From NCBI RefSeq assembly GCF_947242115.1, contig NC_074717.1, positions 35,876,201 to 35,940,200 of the forward strand: a stretch of DNA of 64,000 nt, given 5' to 3'. This document shows positions 23,467 to 35,600 of the stretch, in pieces (positions within the stretch are counted from its first letter, which is position 1; the number at the start of each line of letters is the position of its first letter). The stretch is from Biomphalaria glabrata (lineage: Eukaryota > Mollusca > Gastropoda > Planorbidae). The translations under genes and the position numbers were made by a program. The notes beneath the pieces are model-generated. The model saw only the letters and a program-made list of their open reading frames with translations. It had not been told where the DNA came from and did not search any database.

Positions 23467-25255
23467 TGAAGGAACACTATGAAAAAGAAAATGTTATGGA
23501 CAAATGACAGCTTCATATAAGGTATACACAATTAGCTCGAGATAAAACACTAAGTCACGCATTAAACGCAATAATCAAGTCTTTAGCTCCTCGGTTGAAT
23601 GTGAAGGTTCAAAGAATAAAATTGGATTTTAGCCAGTAAACGAGTTTATACTATTCTAGACAGATATTACCAGCTGAGCGCGGGTCTTAACTTGTGTATT
23701 GCTGATATAGTCACTGATATAGTGCATTAGAAACAATTAAAGAAAATAATAATGTTATAACTAAAACGAATGTATGAATTCTGAATGAAAAAATATCATG
23801 AATGGAGCTAAAAATAGCTAATTGACCTGAATTTTTTTTATTTTATTTCTAATTATGACAAAGTATTTGATGGACAGAGCACATGCCCATGGACATTCCC
23901 TCCCCTCCACTAAAAAAAAAACTTACACGATTGTATTTACGCTTACAACAGAACAGCTACCTACTCACTGAAGCCTCCATAGTGCACGTATGTTGTTCTG
24001 TTGAAAGATATGAGTTTCAAATCTAGTGAGGGGTATTTTGTGTTCACCTCGTAATCTGCTGAGGAGTTGTCGACACAGAGGTACCGTAGTACTTTTCCTG
24101 CTGAAGACTTAGTTCGCCATATTTTGTTCACATATATTACATTATTATACTAATATTATATTAAAATATAGAAATGTTGATTTTTACATAATTTTCATTT
24201 CAAAGTAATTGATTTTTTTTTTCGAACATCTTTCAGGCAAGATATTTACCTGGGTCAACAAATGGCTTATCGTTTGAGAAACTTTTGCATTGAAATTTTT
24301 CAAAACAGATCCGAAACAAGTTGCCAACTTTCCTAACATAACTGGCCAAAAAGACTGCTACCAACAATCTGACCTCCTAGGCCCAGACACTTTCAACTTT
24401 ACTTGTCCTGAGCCAATTGTTGGCAGATTTGTGCGTCTTATTGTCAAGTAAATTACACGTACGCACAAACCCAATCTAGCTGATATAAAATAGAGATCAA
24501 TGAATTGTTTTGTAAAATGACCTCGGCGTGAGACTAATCGTTATAGTAGACCTGACTGCAGACCTGTCACTTGGCGCTGAGCTATTAGTTTTGACTGACT
24601 ACTTTGTTCAGAAGTTACTGAAGTTTGACACAGCAGTACATTACTGTGTATTACTTAGCTAAAGGCCAATTTCTATGGCTGACTGTTTACGAGGATGTCA
24701 TGAGGCCACCTTAACGACCAATTGACTTTACTTTCCCCCCAAAGTGTCCGACTACTCAACACTTTACATCATCTGCCCTATATTGCTTTAACATAAACAT
24801 GAGATCGAAGAAGAAGAATCAGCCCTATAGATCACAAGGTCTGAAAGGATACCTTACTTTGTACTTTCTTGGGGCAAAGTGAATCCATGGAAGTTAGCCT
24901 ACATCTATGGGCCTGAAAATAGTTCAATACATATGGAAAAGGACATTGGCGTAGCTAGCTATGTGCGGGTGGTGCGGGCCGCACGGGGCATCAAGTTGTG
25001 GGGGCATGAAACTGAGGACAAACTTTCTCAGTAAAACTATACATTGCAATTACATAAAGAAATAAAAACAAACACATTTATTTGTTTTGGATTTTTTTAT
25101 GTCCTATATTCTTTCTTAAATTAAATTAAATGTAAGCTGTAGACCAGCTGGAATCAAATTTCATTAGCTTTGTTTAAATCTCTGAAGGCAGCTCACTTCT
25201 ACAATTTGTGTTCATTGCACTGGTTTTGGACACGTTTATAAAAATGTTTTTTTTT

Positions 25256-25495
25256 ATTATTATTAATTTATAATAGCTTTTATATATCGCTACTTTCATG
25301 CTTATAGCATACTCAGAGAGATTTTGGTCCAATCTCATTTGTGGACCAGTGGGTGGAGGAGGTAACTAGGAGTTGGTTTTCCGTGCTGCCTTTAGGCGCT
25401 CAATATACACAACTCTGCCCGAATCGGGCGTCGAATCACGAGCCCCCTTCTAGGTAGCCAAGCCATGCCAAGTTCAAGCGCCCTCTCGACCACGC
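25256..25495 (-). mobile_element. tRNA-derived SINE (type 1), nested in the hAT element
   Basis: Reverse complement of the 16866-17083 element: TATAGCTTTTATATATCGCT end, inverse B box GGGCGTCGAATCACGAG and head CTCTCGACCACGC. Confidence 0.85.
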
Positions 25496-25499
25496 TTCC

Positions 25500-25690
25500 C
25501 ACTAATTAGTAATGGTCTGATCTCTTTTGTGGACTAGTTGGGGAGGGGGTATCAGGGAGAAGATTTTTTAACGGCTAAGCAAATACAACCCTGCTAGAGT
25601 CGGGATTCGAACTCAAGCCCCATTGTAAGGTGGCCAATACGTAACCAAGTGGTTTTAGCCTCTCAGCCACACATTACTTGCTTGGAGGGA
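25500..25690 (-). mobile_element. Related tRNA-derived SINE next to the previous one
   Basis: Inverse B box GTCGGGATTCGAACTCAAG and inverse A box TTTTAGCCTCTCAGCCACAC. Joined head to tail with the type 1 SINE, as if a dimer. Confidence 0.75.
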
Positions 25691-26579
25691 AATTGTAGTT
25701 TGTCTGTGACTAGGCAACAATAATGACAGCAAGGCTCAATATTTAAATTAGCAAGAGGGGAAAATGTGGAGAGATTATCTGTAGAGAATCTTGGACATCA
25801 TGCGTTTTCTCTTAAGCAGAATCTGGCACTCCGTGGGCATCGAGAACGAGGGTGAGATTCACTTGTACTATCTTTTTGTAAAATCGATTCTTTGCGAAAT
25901 AGCAATCTTTAAATAATGAATGCACTTGATTTCAAAATGAGAAACTATTTTAAAACTTTTCTTTTTGGAGGGCATCATGAGGAACTGCAGTTCAGGGCAT
26001 CAAATACCCTAGCTACGCCACTGGAAAAGGAAACATTGATTTTATTGGAAAACATTTCCAAGCCTAATATTGACATAATTTTTTTTTTCAGAAATAATAT
26101 CAGTGAAGTCTTACATATTTGTGAGATGGAGGTACTAGTCAGTGGCTCCAGCTTTGAGGAGATCTTATTCAACAAATTAAAGAACACTAAACTGACAGGC
26201 ACACCTTTTCATAGGACGACAGTTGCTGACCGTTTCCGTTGTCCACAGAGATGTCAGCTCCGTAGATCAACTGACTTCTGCACGTCCTTAAACTGGGTCA
26301 CGGCCACTTTTCAGTGTCAACCCTTACCTGGATATAGCTTCTAACCTAGCTTCGGTTGCTGGAACACAGTTTTATATTCAGAGTAAATAAAAGTTAATGT
26401 ACAGATTGAGATCCAGTGTTTAAAGATAATTGTTACATTTATGTGTATTTATTTGTATGTATGTTGTGTCTATGATTGTTCACTTGTTGTCTCTCTTGTT
26501 CTACTGTTCAGTAGTATAATAGAACTTACATGAGGTTGACAATTAAAGATTGAGATCCAGTGTTTAAGGAATATATGTT

Positions 26580-29065
26580 TGTAGACTAACCCATTCCACG
26601 TAATCGATTTTTTTTTTTTTTTGCACTGCAATGAATTTTTTTTTATGTGAGTTTTGAAAAATACAAACCAAAAAAAAAAGCATTACGTTTCAAGGTTTTG
26701 AATTTGTTTTCAAAAGATCTTACTATATATACTTCTAGCTGTTGGATTCTTTTGTGTGGACATATGTGTTTTTTAAGTGTCAGACTTATATAATCGAGCT
26801 TTTATGTTACTAAGCTAAAGTTAAAGAGGCAGTGATTTTGCGGTTTTTCCTCTTATATAAGCTTTGTTGTTGTAGGCTTTTTTTCTTAGTATTTTTGTTT
26901 ATTTAAATCGGAATGACAATAAAACAAACACTATCGATGGAGAAAAAAAACTAGAGGGATACTAAAGGTCAGACGATTGCTTCTGCTGGAGAGTAAAGGT
27001 TCGCTGGGGACAGAAGAACAGGCTTTGTATACCCAAATCTTGTCATAAAAGTAAGTACACTGCCCTTAAAGAAATCTGGGGGGTGGGGGTGGGGAGAATA
27101 CCTGTATCAGAAGATAGTGGAGTAAAAAAAAGGGTTAGGGTTAGTAATAATAATAAAATAGTTAATAATACACAAGAAAGAAAGTAGAACTAACGTCCAC
27201 TAAGACATAAGAATAGCTGGTTAGTCTACCGAGGATAGTCAAGGGTATGTACGGTACTCGAGTTGGGTCAGAGATGAGGCATCGTTCAATTGTTCACTGT
27301 TCAGTTCAAACCTGAAGTGTTCTGGAGAATTTCTAATAGCAGTGAAGAATTGCGATCATGACAATGCATTGCTTTAGAAAGGCGTATTCAATTAGGGAAC
27401 ATGTTTTGTCATAGTCGGATCTACCATTGTGCCAAACTGTGCAGTCGCCCAGAATTGTTTTTCGGTTAGGGTTGTCAGGTACGTTAAAGAGAAACAAAAA
27501 TCATTGTAGTCCTTTTATCCGTGTCCACTGAGGTATTTTCTGGTGATGTGGCAGCTCTGCAGCAGTACCGTCTTCTGACAGGCAACGAGGATGTTCCTAG
27601 GAATGTTAAAGTGCTTTGAGGGTGTCTGTTGGGCCAGTTGTCATCATCCCCTAGTTTGATATAATAATGGGGTATATTGTTATTTTTGATAACTTCCATA
27701 AACGCTTAATCTCCAAGCCTAGATTCCCAAATTCTCTTTGTTTTTCTATTTCAGTTTTTCTTATGAGTACTTTTATTATGTAAGTAAATTATATCTCAAT
27801 CTCTGGCGCTGCCAGGGTTGGGCTTCGTTACAGGGAAACAATTCATAAAAAGTTCATTAACAGTGTCGACTGAGATATTATTATTATTATTGTTATTATT
27901 ATTATTATATTACTTGAAATTTATTATTATTTAGAATTTTCACGCTAAATTTAACTCTTTTTTAATATCTACTTTTAGGACCCGGTTAAATTCGTGAAGC
28001 AATAAAATACAGCAGGGCCGGCCTTACACAAAGGCACAATGTGCAGCTGCCTAGGGCCCCCGATTGATGGAAACATTTTTTAGAGAAAAAATACGAAACC
28101 TGTGCCCAAAATATTTTTTGAGTCACTAGGTTTTAAATAAATTGATACATTTTTATTTTCTTTGCTGTCCTTTTTTTTTAAAATTTACAAAACATCTATT
28201 ATGATATTATTTTTTATATAAATTTTGCTGGCAATTAATTCGTTTCTGTTTTACCTTTCAAGTGTTTCGTTTTCTCTTTTTTCCTTCATAGCTAATCTTT
28301 CCTTTTTTTCTCTTTCCATTGCTAATTTCTCCTTTTCATTTTCTCTATCCATTGCTAATCTCTCCCTCTCTATGGCTGATCTCTCCCTCTAAATCAAACT
28401 TTCTTGTACGTATTTTCTTAGTTTCGATCCTTCCAGATCCCACAACCTCCCCTCTTCCTTCAACTCTGCTACCCCAGCCTTCTCCGCCATTGTCTATTAT
28501 CAATAATCGAATTGTATCCTTTCGCTAGATCTAGACTGTACTATCTCTACCGTCTGTTGCCAGGAGATAAACTATGTATAGAGGAATACGTGCGTTTTAC
28601 CTTTCCACTTGTTACGCCTTATTATGCAATGAGACTCTTTTAGAGATACACCAACACAAAACGACAAAATCATAGTTTATAAATAATTTAATCTTAATGA
28701 ATAAAGTAAACAGTATTTAGTTTCTGTTCCTCCATGTTGGTTCTCCTCTCCTTTCAACACGCATTCCATTCCACATTTACTCTACGGTGCACACGTAACA
28801 ACTGCACTCATCCATAATTTAAATACATTACCATTATTTCTATTGGCTGTTATCCTTTTTTTTATTGTTTTTTTTTTTTATTGTCAGATTTAAAAAAAAA
28901 GTAATTGCAAATATTGGGCTAAATTTAATATATATGTCTCTAATAGACGTTTTTTTTTCATTCTTTATATTTGTTCATTAGTTGAATTTAAAAAGGTGAA
29001 CTTCATTAGGTATGCTTAAAATAACCATAAAAGTGACCATGTGCACTAGAGAGTTGCATCAGTGA
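26580..29065. other. Intergenic between C' and gene B; repeats only
   Basis: Contains the LINE tail at 27465-27850 and poly-pyrimidine stretches near 28260-28400. No host exon seen. Confidence 0.45.
27465..27850 (-). mobile_element. LINE 3' end, minus strand
   Basis: Reverse complement of the 17170-17470 tail: LEIKRLWKLSKIT-type coding, then the CTCTGGCGCTGCCAGGG region. Broken by frameshifts relative to that copy. Confidence 0.7.
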
Positions 29066-29069
29066 CTCG

Positions 29070-29623
29070 TTAGTTGCAATCAGCATCATCCTCTGGGATT
29101 TCACACAGAAATCGTGCTGGATATTGAGGAGCTGTGTAATAGCACAAATCATCCAAAGCCAACCATCCTGATCCATCATATAGGTAAAGACAATTTCCCC
29201 ATTTCCTACTTTGAACTAAAAATGATGGTACCAGTGTATTGTTTGTTCTATATCTCCAATCTTCTTCTTGAGCGTTGTCTGTTGCGCCAATGAGAATCAA
29301 TCGGAATCCACTAAACTTTTGAACAAATATTTTGATAAAATTAAACTCGTCCAAGTCCTCTATTTCAGCCAAATATCCTCCGTACAAGACACAAGTCGCC
29401 ATTGCTTCTTCAGACCTACAGGTTGGTTCTTGTTGGGACAAATAATATCGTCTTCCTTTGTAAACATCAGATCTTTTGAAAAGCCAAAGTTTGGAGGAAT
29501 CAAGTCTTGACTTTAACTTCTCCAAGCATCCACACCTGCTTGCCTCACAGAACTCTTGCTCAGTTTGCGTATTTTCTCCAAGTAGAATTTCTTTCACTCC
29601 AGGTTCAACGGCTAGAGCCAAAT
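29070..29623 (-). CDS. Gene B exon 4: linker and C-type lectin domain
   Basis: The stop TAA is at 29070-29072. The linker and the first CTLD half are almost identical to gene A. The binding half differs: EPTC instead of DPIS (an extra Cys), three residues fewer before NCLYLY, GSGWLALDDLC instead of QPGWLAVDDSC, and an added C-terminal Asn. Confidence 0.85.
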
Positions 29624-32600
29624 CTGAGGACATTAGGTTGTAGGAGTTAGCAAACTAAAAAAATAACTAAGTAAATTATTTCACAAAAGAAGAAAAACCT
29701 CCCTCTTTCTCTCTTTCTCAAAATTCAAAGAACATATTCAATTGATTAACGATGGGTATGAAAATACCCGAAAGCTTTTTTTTCTGACAAAAAAAACTTT
29801 AAAATTTTTGTGTTTTAACTTGATCTGCACTACAGAACATCGATATATTTTTTTTTCTCGCGAAATAAAACATGACTTGCTTTAGTTCTTATATCTTGTT
29901 TGAGCGAGTCGATCTTTTCATTGGCTGTTGGACTTAAGTCTCTACTTTTGTAACACTTTCCAGACTAATTGTACAAACTGACATGTTCCTAATTCTTTCA
30001 GCCATGGCTGACACCAGCTCGTTGGGATTTCTTACACTATATGTTCATTACAGTAAACTGTTCTTTGTTTACATATAGATTTGTAAGATCTCATTTACAT
30101 TCTCTCAGCAATACATTATACTGAATGAGAGAGAGAAATAAAAAGGAAGAGAGAGGAAGAGATAAAGAAAAAGAAAAAGAGGATGAAAAAGAAAAAGAAA
30201 AAGAGAGAGTAAGGAAAAGAAAGAGAGAGAGAGAGAAAGAAAAAGGAAGAGAGAGAAAGAAAGAGGAAGAGATAAAGAAAAAGAGAAAAAGATCTGAATT
30301 TCCCTTATATGTCTAAAATACATGCCTTCACAAATACACCTTAAATTTATGCCAGTTTTAGTTTATTATTATGTATATTAATTGCATTCGTTTAGTATTA
30401 TATTAATTTGAATAGTTGAATTCCTCTTTATAAATATTAAAGCATGGTTCAACTCTGTAATCGTTTGGTAAAACTATTAAGTTTAAATGGTACATAAAAT
30501 GAACTTAAAAAAAAATAATTTTAAAATAAATGTCATAATACCATTTGCAAGTTACAGCTATGTCATTGATAGGCGAGACACATTATCATCTGTAACTTTT
30601 CCAATAGTATTCATAAGATGTAAATAAAAACACATTACTGTTAGTCGGTCTACATAAAATAACAGCAAATAATATTTTGAATAATTCCTTTACTTTGAAT
30701 ATTGAAATATGTTCCTGGAACGGAGATCAGGTTTGCAGAGAGGTCAAGGAACGGGTTGACACTGAAAAGCTGACATGAATTTGTGGATGTGACCCAGTTG
30801 AAAGCAGTACAGAAGTCAGTTGACCTACGAAGCAGACATGTCTGTGCACACACCATTTGTCCATCAACGTTTATCGAATCAAATGGTGTGCCAGTCAGTT
30901 TAGTGTCCATCACTTTGTTAAAGTACAATTCTTCAGCACTGAAACTACGGACTAGTACTTCTATTTCACAGATATGTAATATTTCTGTGACATTTCTGAA
31001 AGGGAAAAGATATATTCAGTGTTTCATATTGATTTCTATCTTACATAATATAGACGTTACTTTAAAAAAGAAGATGATTACGTTTCATATGTTGTTTTAT
31101 ATGTTATTTTTAAAAATGTATATTTTATGACCTAGTCATAAGAATATGATTTCAAGTAAGACATGGATGTCATTATTTACTATTCTAAAAACCAAATGAA
31201 GGGTCTGGTAATGTCTGATATTAACAAAACTATAATCGACTTATGTAATTGAAATGAAGGAGTACATGTTTAGAGAGTGTAGCTCGGGAAAACATTGAAA
31301 TAATCCAATGTATTCATCACAAAACAAGCTATCTTTAAAAAAAAAAAGCTTATCTAAGGAATAGAACTCCGCACTTAGAAATAATGTAGAAAATATTTCC
31401 TTTATTTAACATTGCAAAAATTAATTACCAACTATTAATTGAATAATGGGTTATTTTAAAATTGATTCATGTTTTGTTAGGTACTCTAAATAATAATAAG
31501 AGACAGACATAAAGCGATGGGAGGACAACATAAAAGAATGGACGGGCCTGCCATTGAAAGAGGTTCTAAACAAGGCAAAGACAGGGAGGAATGGAGAAAG
31601 ACGGTCGACGAGTCTTGCTTGGTGCCCCAACGGTCCAAAAGACTAAGAAATAGCTAAAGGTAATAAATAATAATTTAAAGTTTCAAATTGATCCGAGAAT
31701 AGGTGTCGGCCAAATTACGTGTTCAATTATTTAAGGTGACGAATCCATACATATTTAGATGTATCTGTGAATACTGAAGGAATAATTTGTCGGTATCAAC
31801 AAAATAATTATTTGACGCATTGTTTAATATATTTTTTATTCCTATCTCGTCCATGTCAATGAATATTTGTGTAAAGTTTCATGTGGTGAAATAACATGTA
31901 GAAACTATGGACCAGACAGGCAGAATAAGTTCATATAAGCTTTGTAAAGAGGAGAACACAGAGGAAGTATGTGTGTGTGTATTTCAATATTTAAAATATT
32001 GTTAGCTTTCTTACTGGGCGGGACACAAGGTCAAGGCTACTCACAAGACTGTGAGTGCAGGCGAGTTTGGCGAGGTCAAAACAAAAAAAAAGGCGGGAAA
32101 AGAAAGGTGAAGGCCAAGATATCGTGGGAGTGAAAGGAAAGTTGTAGCGGTTTGGGGGAAAAGATTATAAAGGAAGTGGAAGTTTTTTCTCTGGACTTAT
32201 TATTTCTTCAATATCATCGTGACACTTAGCGATGTTTTTATATAGTCCAAGTTGTATTGTTCGTTTGATGCGAACAAAGCTTATTGTAAGGGTGCTAAGG
32301 GAAAAGTCTTTATTTAATAATTTGTGGGAAGCGTGGTCAAGAGGCTAATTACAGCTTGAACTTAGCTTGGCCTGGCTACCTATGAAGGGGGCTCAAGGTT
32401 GGACCAGAGTTGTGTTTACAGAGCGCCTAAAGGCAGCACGGAAAAACCTTCTCCCAGATACATCTCTCCCACTGGTCCTAGCTCTCTGAGCATGCTTTAA
32501 ACATGAAAGTAGCGCTATATCTGTAGCATTTCAAATTCTCTTCATAGTCTGGAAATCCGAAATTTAAAATTGGAGTAATCTTTAAAAGATCATAATTGTA

Positions 32601-35600
32601 ACTAGTAAGGTCATAGGCATCAAACAACCAAAACCAGAAGAGAAGGAAGAAAGTTGGGAAATAAAAGTGTTGTAGGGAGAGCAGTGGCGTCACTAGTATG
32701 TGCGGTGGGGGTGTGGTCCACACCGGATTGCACCCACCCGTGACGCCACTGATTGGAGAATACACGAGCATCAAAATGAAGTAAAAAAAACGGAAAGAAA
32801 ATTGTCGAGATGGAAGGATCGGGCATGGAGGCTTGAAAGGGTAAAGCGAGATGCAGACGCCGACTTTAAAAAACAATTTTAAAACTTACTGGTTCTTGGG
32901 GGAGGAAAAGTTATAAAGGGTGTGTGTATGTAACAGTGATTAATCCAATTTACTACTCACCTCATAATTAGGCGTACGTATCTACCTACGATTGGAACAG
33001 GACATGTAAAGTTGAATGTGCCAGGACCCAGTGGATCAGTTTGGTGGTAGCAGACTTGGCCAGTTACATCAGGAAATGTGGAAATTTGTCTCGGATCTTT
33101 TTGAAAAATTTCAATATCAAAGTTTCTCAGACGTAAAGCCACCTGTTCATTCATATAGACATCTCGCCTGTAGTTTTAGGGTGAAAAAGGAAACTTATAT
33201 ATTCTCTCATAACATAAAACAAATAGTAATAATAAAAATAGTTCACATTATCTAAGTAAAAAGTACAAGAAAGTAAAATACTGAGCAGTTTATAGATGAG
33301 TCTAATAAAAATATTTCCTATTTAGATATTAATATGTCACGACTCACTAACCATGTGTCACAAGTCATATTGTGAAACTATGTACTTTCAAATGATATTC
33401 GAATGATTGTCTGAAGGGATAACTTATGTCAAACTGAGTCACGTGACAACAAGTTATGAGTGGACTTTTAAAAACAATGACCATGTGGCATGGGAAGATA
33501 CTCGTGGAGTCAATGTTGCTGTCTTGGTTTTAGCAAAACCCGGTCCTCAAAGCTTGGGCTTAAGGCGTTAAGTGAAGCTGCAGAGATTCTATTTCATTTT
33601 TTGTGTGTCGTTGCGGCCCTTGACACGAGGGTCGGAGAATCATTTGGTTCTTAGGCTAACACTGGTTGGGCCCCACTAGCTTAAAGTGTTTTATATAGTG
33701 CAACCATCGGGACCTTTGGAAAAGTAAAAAATATATAACTAGAATGTATCCCATTCAAATGTATGAGTGGACTAAAGAGATTATAGTAAGCGTCCACCTG
33801 CTGCGTGGGTTATTTTAAGTTTTAATGTTTTGACATGTTTCGGATGCTCCTTCAGAGTTGAAGATAATCTACTTCCTAGCCCAAACCTCCCGCAGGACGA
33901 CGGGGGATGGCAGCGGGCAGGATATGAACTCGGGTCTAACCACAAGACCAAACGACAATCCAGCTCAAATACCGCACGACCACGCAGCCATCCTGGATAG
34001 TGATGGGGTCTGCATCAGAATCTGGAAGACTCTGTACGTGTCATAGTGCTAAGGGTCCTTAGCTGTGTGTGTGTGCGCGTAGGCTTTAAATCGTTAGTTG
34101 TGATTTACACTGTAAATACGTTTCTCAAATTGAGTGTACAAGTATTGACTATGAGTTAAATGAGTGTACACATATTGAGGCTATGAGTTCAATGAATGTA
34201 CACATATTGAGGCTATGAGTTCAATGAGTGTACACATATTGAGGCTATGAGTTCAATGAGTGTACACATATTGAGGCTATGACTTAACAGAGATTTGAGA
34301 TACTATTCAACTGACGAAGTTTGCTTTCGTTTTTTTCTTCTAATATTGCGGTGGTATCTATTGTGGAGATTTATGTGTGTCCTAATGCAGGCCTATTTAA
34401 AGATCTATAGTTAAGCTTTTGCACACATTCATGCGTGTATTTCGTGTTTTGATTTATTGATGCCAAGTGCGCACGTCATTACTTATTGGTTTGTTTTACA
34501 AGTTTCCAACACTCCTACAAAAGTGAAAATTATTACGTTCTGGGCCCAAAGTTCTGCAGGAACGTGTGGGGGGGGGAGGTGAGAACTATGGCAGGATTCG
34601 AACTCGAGACCAGTGTGACGATATTTCGAAGCGCATACTACAGGCAACCACCCATGTGTTTGATATGTGTTTCATTTTACAAAGCTTATAGCAGCTCTAT
34701 CTGTCTGGTAAAAAGTGTGTACACGTTATTTCGCAAACACCCAATATCGTATCAAGCAGAAATTTCGCACAATTATTTCTTTTACCTGACAACACAGGTA
34801 TCAATTTTTAAAAAAATTGGCCAATTAGTTAATTAACTATTGGTAGTTAATTATTTTGTTTAGTATCTAGAACAAGGGAAACAAATTTTATTTCACAGAT
34901 GTAGTGGTATAAGTTGAATTAGCCCCCTTTACATGTCGCCGCACTAAATTGAAACAAAATATATATATCTATAAATTCTCTAGACACAAGTAGGGGCCTA
35001 CCTCACTTGCAGAAGTGGTTAGCGTTTCGGCCTCTGAAGGCGTGAGCCACGAGTTCAAATTCAGGTCTTTCTCCCCTTTTTTTTTTTTGTCAATTCTTTT
35101 TAAAACCAAATACGGAAAAATCCACCCAGATATCCATTTCTTTCTTTACCCCCCCCCCCTCCCATTTCCCAGTTCGTCCAGCTAAGTGATAGAATCGTAG
35201 AATATTGAGAAAGCTAAACGCATGAAATATAGCTAAACAAAAACTAGTGGTAAAACTATTATTAATCGCATAGATTTATTGTTATTGGTATGGAATCTAG
35301 ATGTCTCTAGATCTATTACAAATTTAATGACATAATTGATAGAATCTAATTGATACAATTACACTTCGTATAAACCTTTTTTTTTTTAAAGTATTTTTTA
35401 TGTTTATCTTGTTCAATGATATTATCACGAATGAAATGTTACAATAACCTGTGCCACATAATAATGTAACAATGCTTACAGTAAAATATAGTGACATGTA
35501 AGCCTCATACCTGTTAGTTAGCTGTATTTTCTCTATAATGAACTGACCGCACAAGTCCACCATCCACCAAGGGTTCCATTCCTTTTGAGTTTGTTGACAA

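Larger units (their letters stand above)
21213..23844. other. Intergenic between LTR and pseudogene C'; repeats only
   Basis: Holds an R4 copy (about 21365-21500), a SINE fragment (22917-23010) and a 60-bp tandem duplication (23351-23466). No exon 1 for C' could be found; 22440-22560 has weak similarity to gene C intron 1 near 40240. Confidence 0.45.
24944..26023. mobile_element. Non-autonomous hAT element with 8-bp target duplication, in the C' intron
   Basis: Ends CATTGGCGTAGCTAG and CTAGCTACGCCACTG are inverted repeats (one mismatch). GAAAAGGA flanks both sides (24936-24943, 26024-26031). The empty site is preserved in the gene C intron near 44665. The interior shares blocks with 40576-42416 in inverted order. 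Two SINEs are nested at 25256-25690. Confidence 0.92.
24237..26390 (+). pseudogene. Lectin pseudogene C': exons 2 and 3 of a gene C copy
   Basis: Exon 2' (24237-24447) is 211 bp instead of 207: one extra T in the run after GAAATT shifts the frame, and three extra bases lie near CTGCTACC. Its last base is changed, but the GT donor stays. Exon 3' (26092-26390) lacks 14 bp in the PAN region (after CACGGCCAC), a second frameshift. No exon 1 is recognisable upstream. Flanking DNA matches gene C from about 43830 to 45200 (here about 23845 to 26570). A 1080-bp hAT element sits in its intron. It is a host-gene duplicate, now non-coding. Confidence 0.8.

Noticed and set aside
30105-30323. Frames encoding poly-Ser/Leu/Phe or poly-Lys/Glu/Arg
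   Set aside because: Artefacts of the purine-rich tract.
34131-34285. CRISPR-like array
   Set aside because: Directly abutting units without spacers in an intron of an animal gene; a minisatellite.
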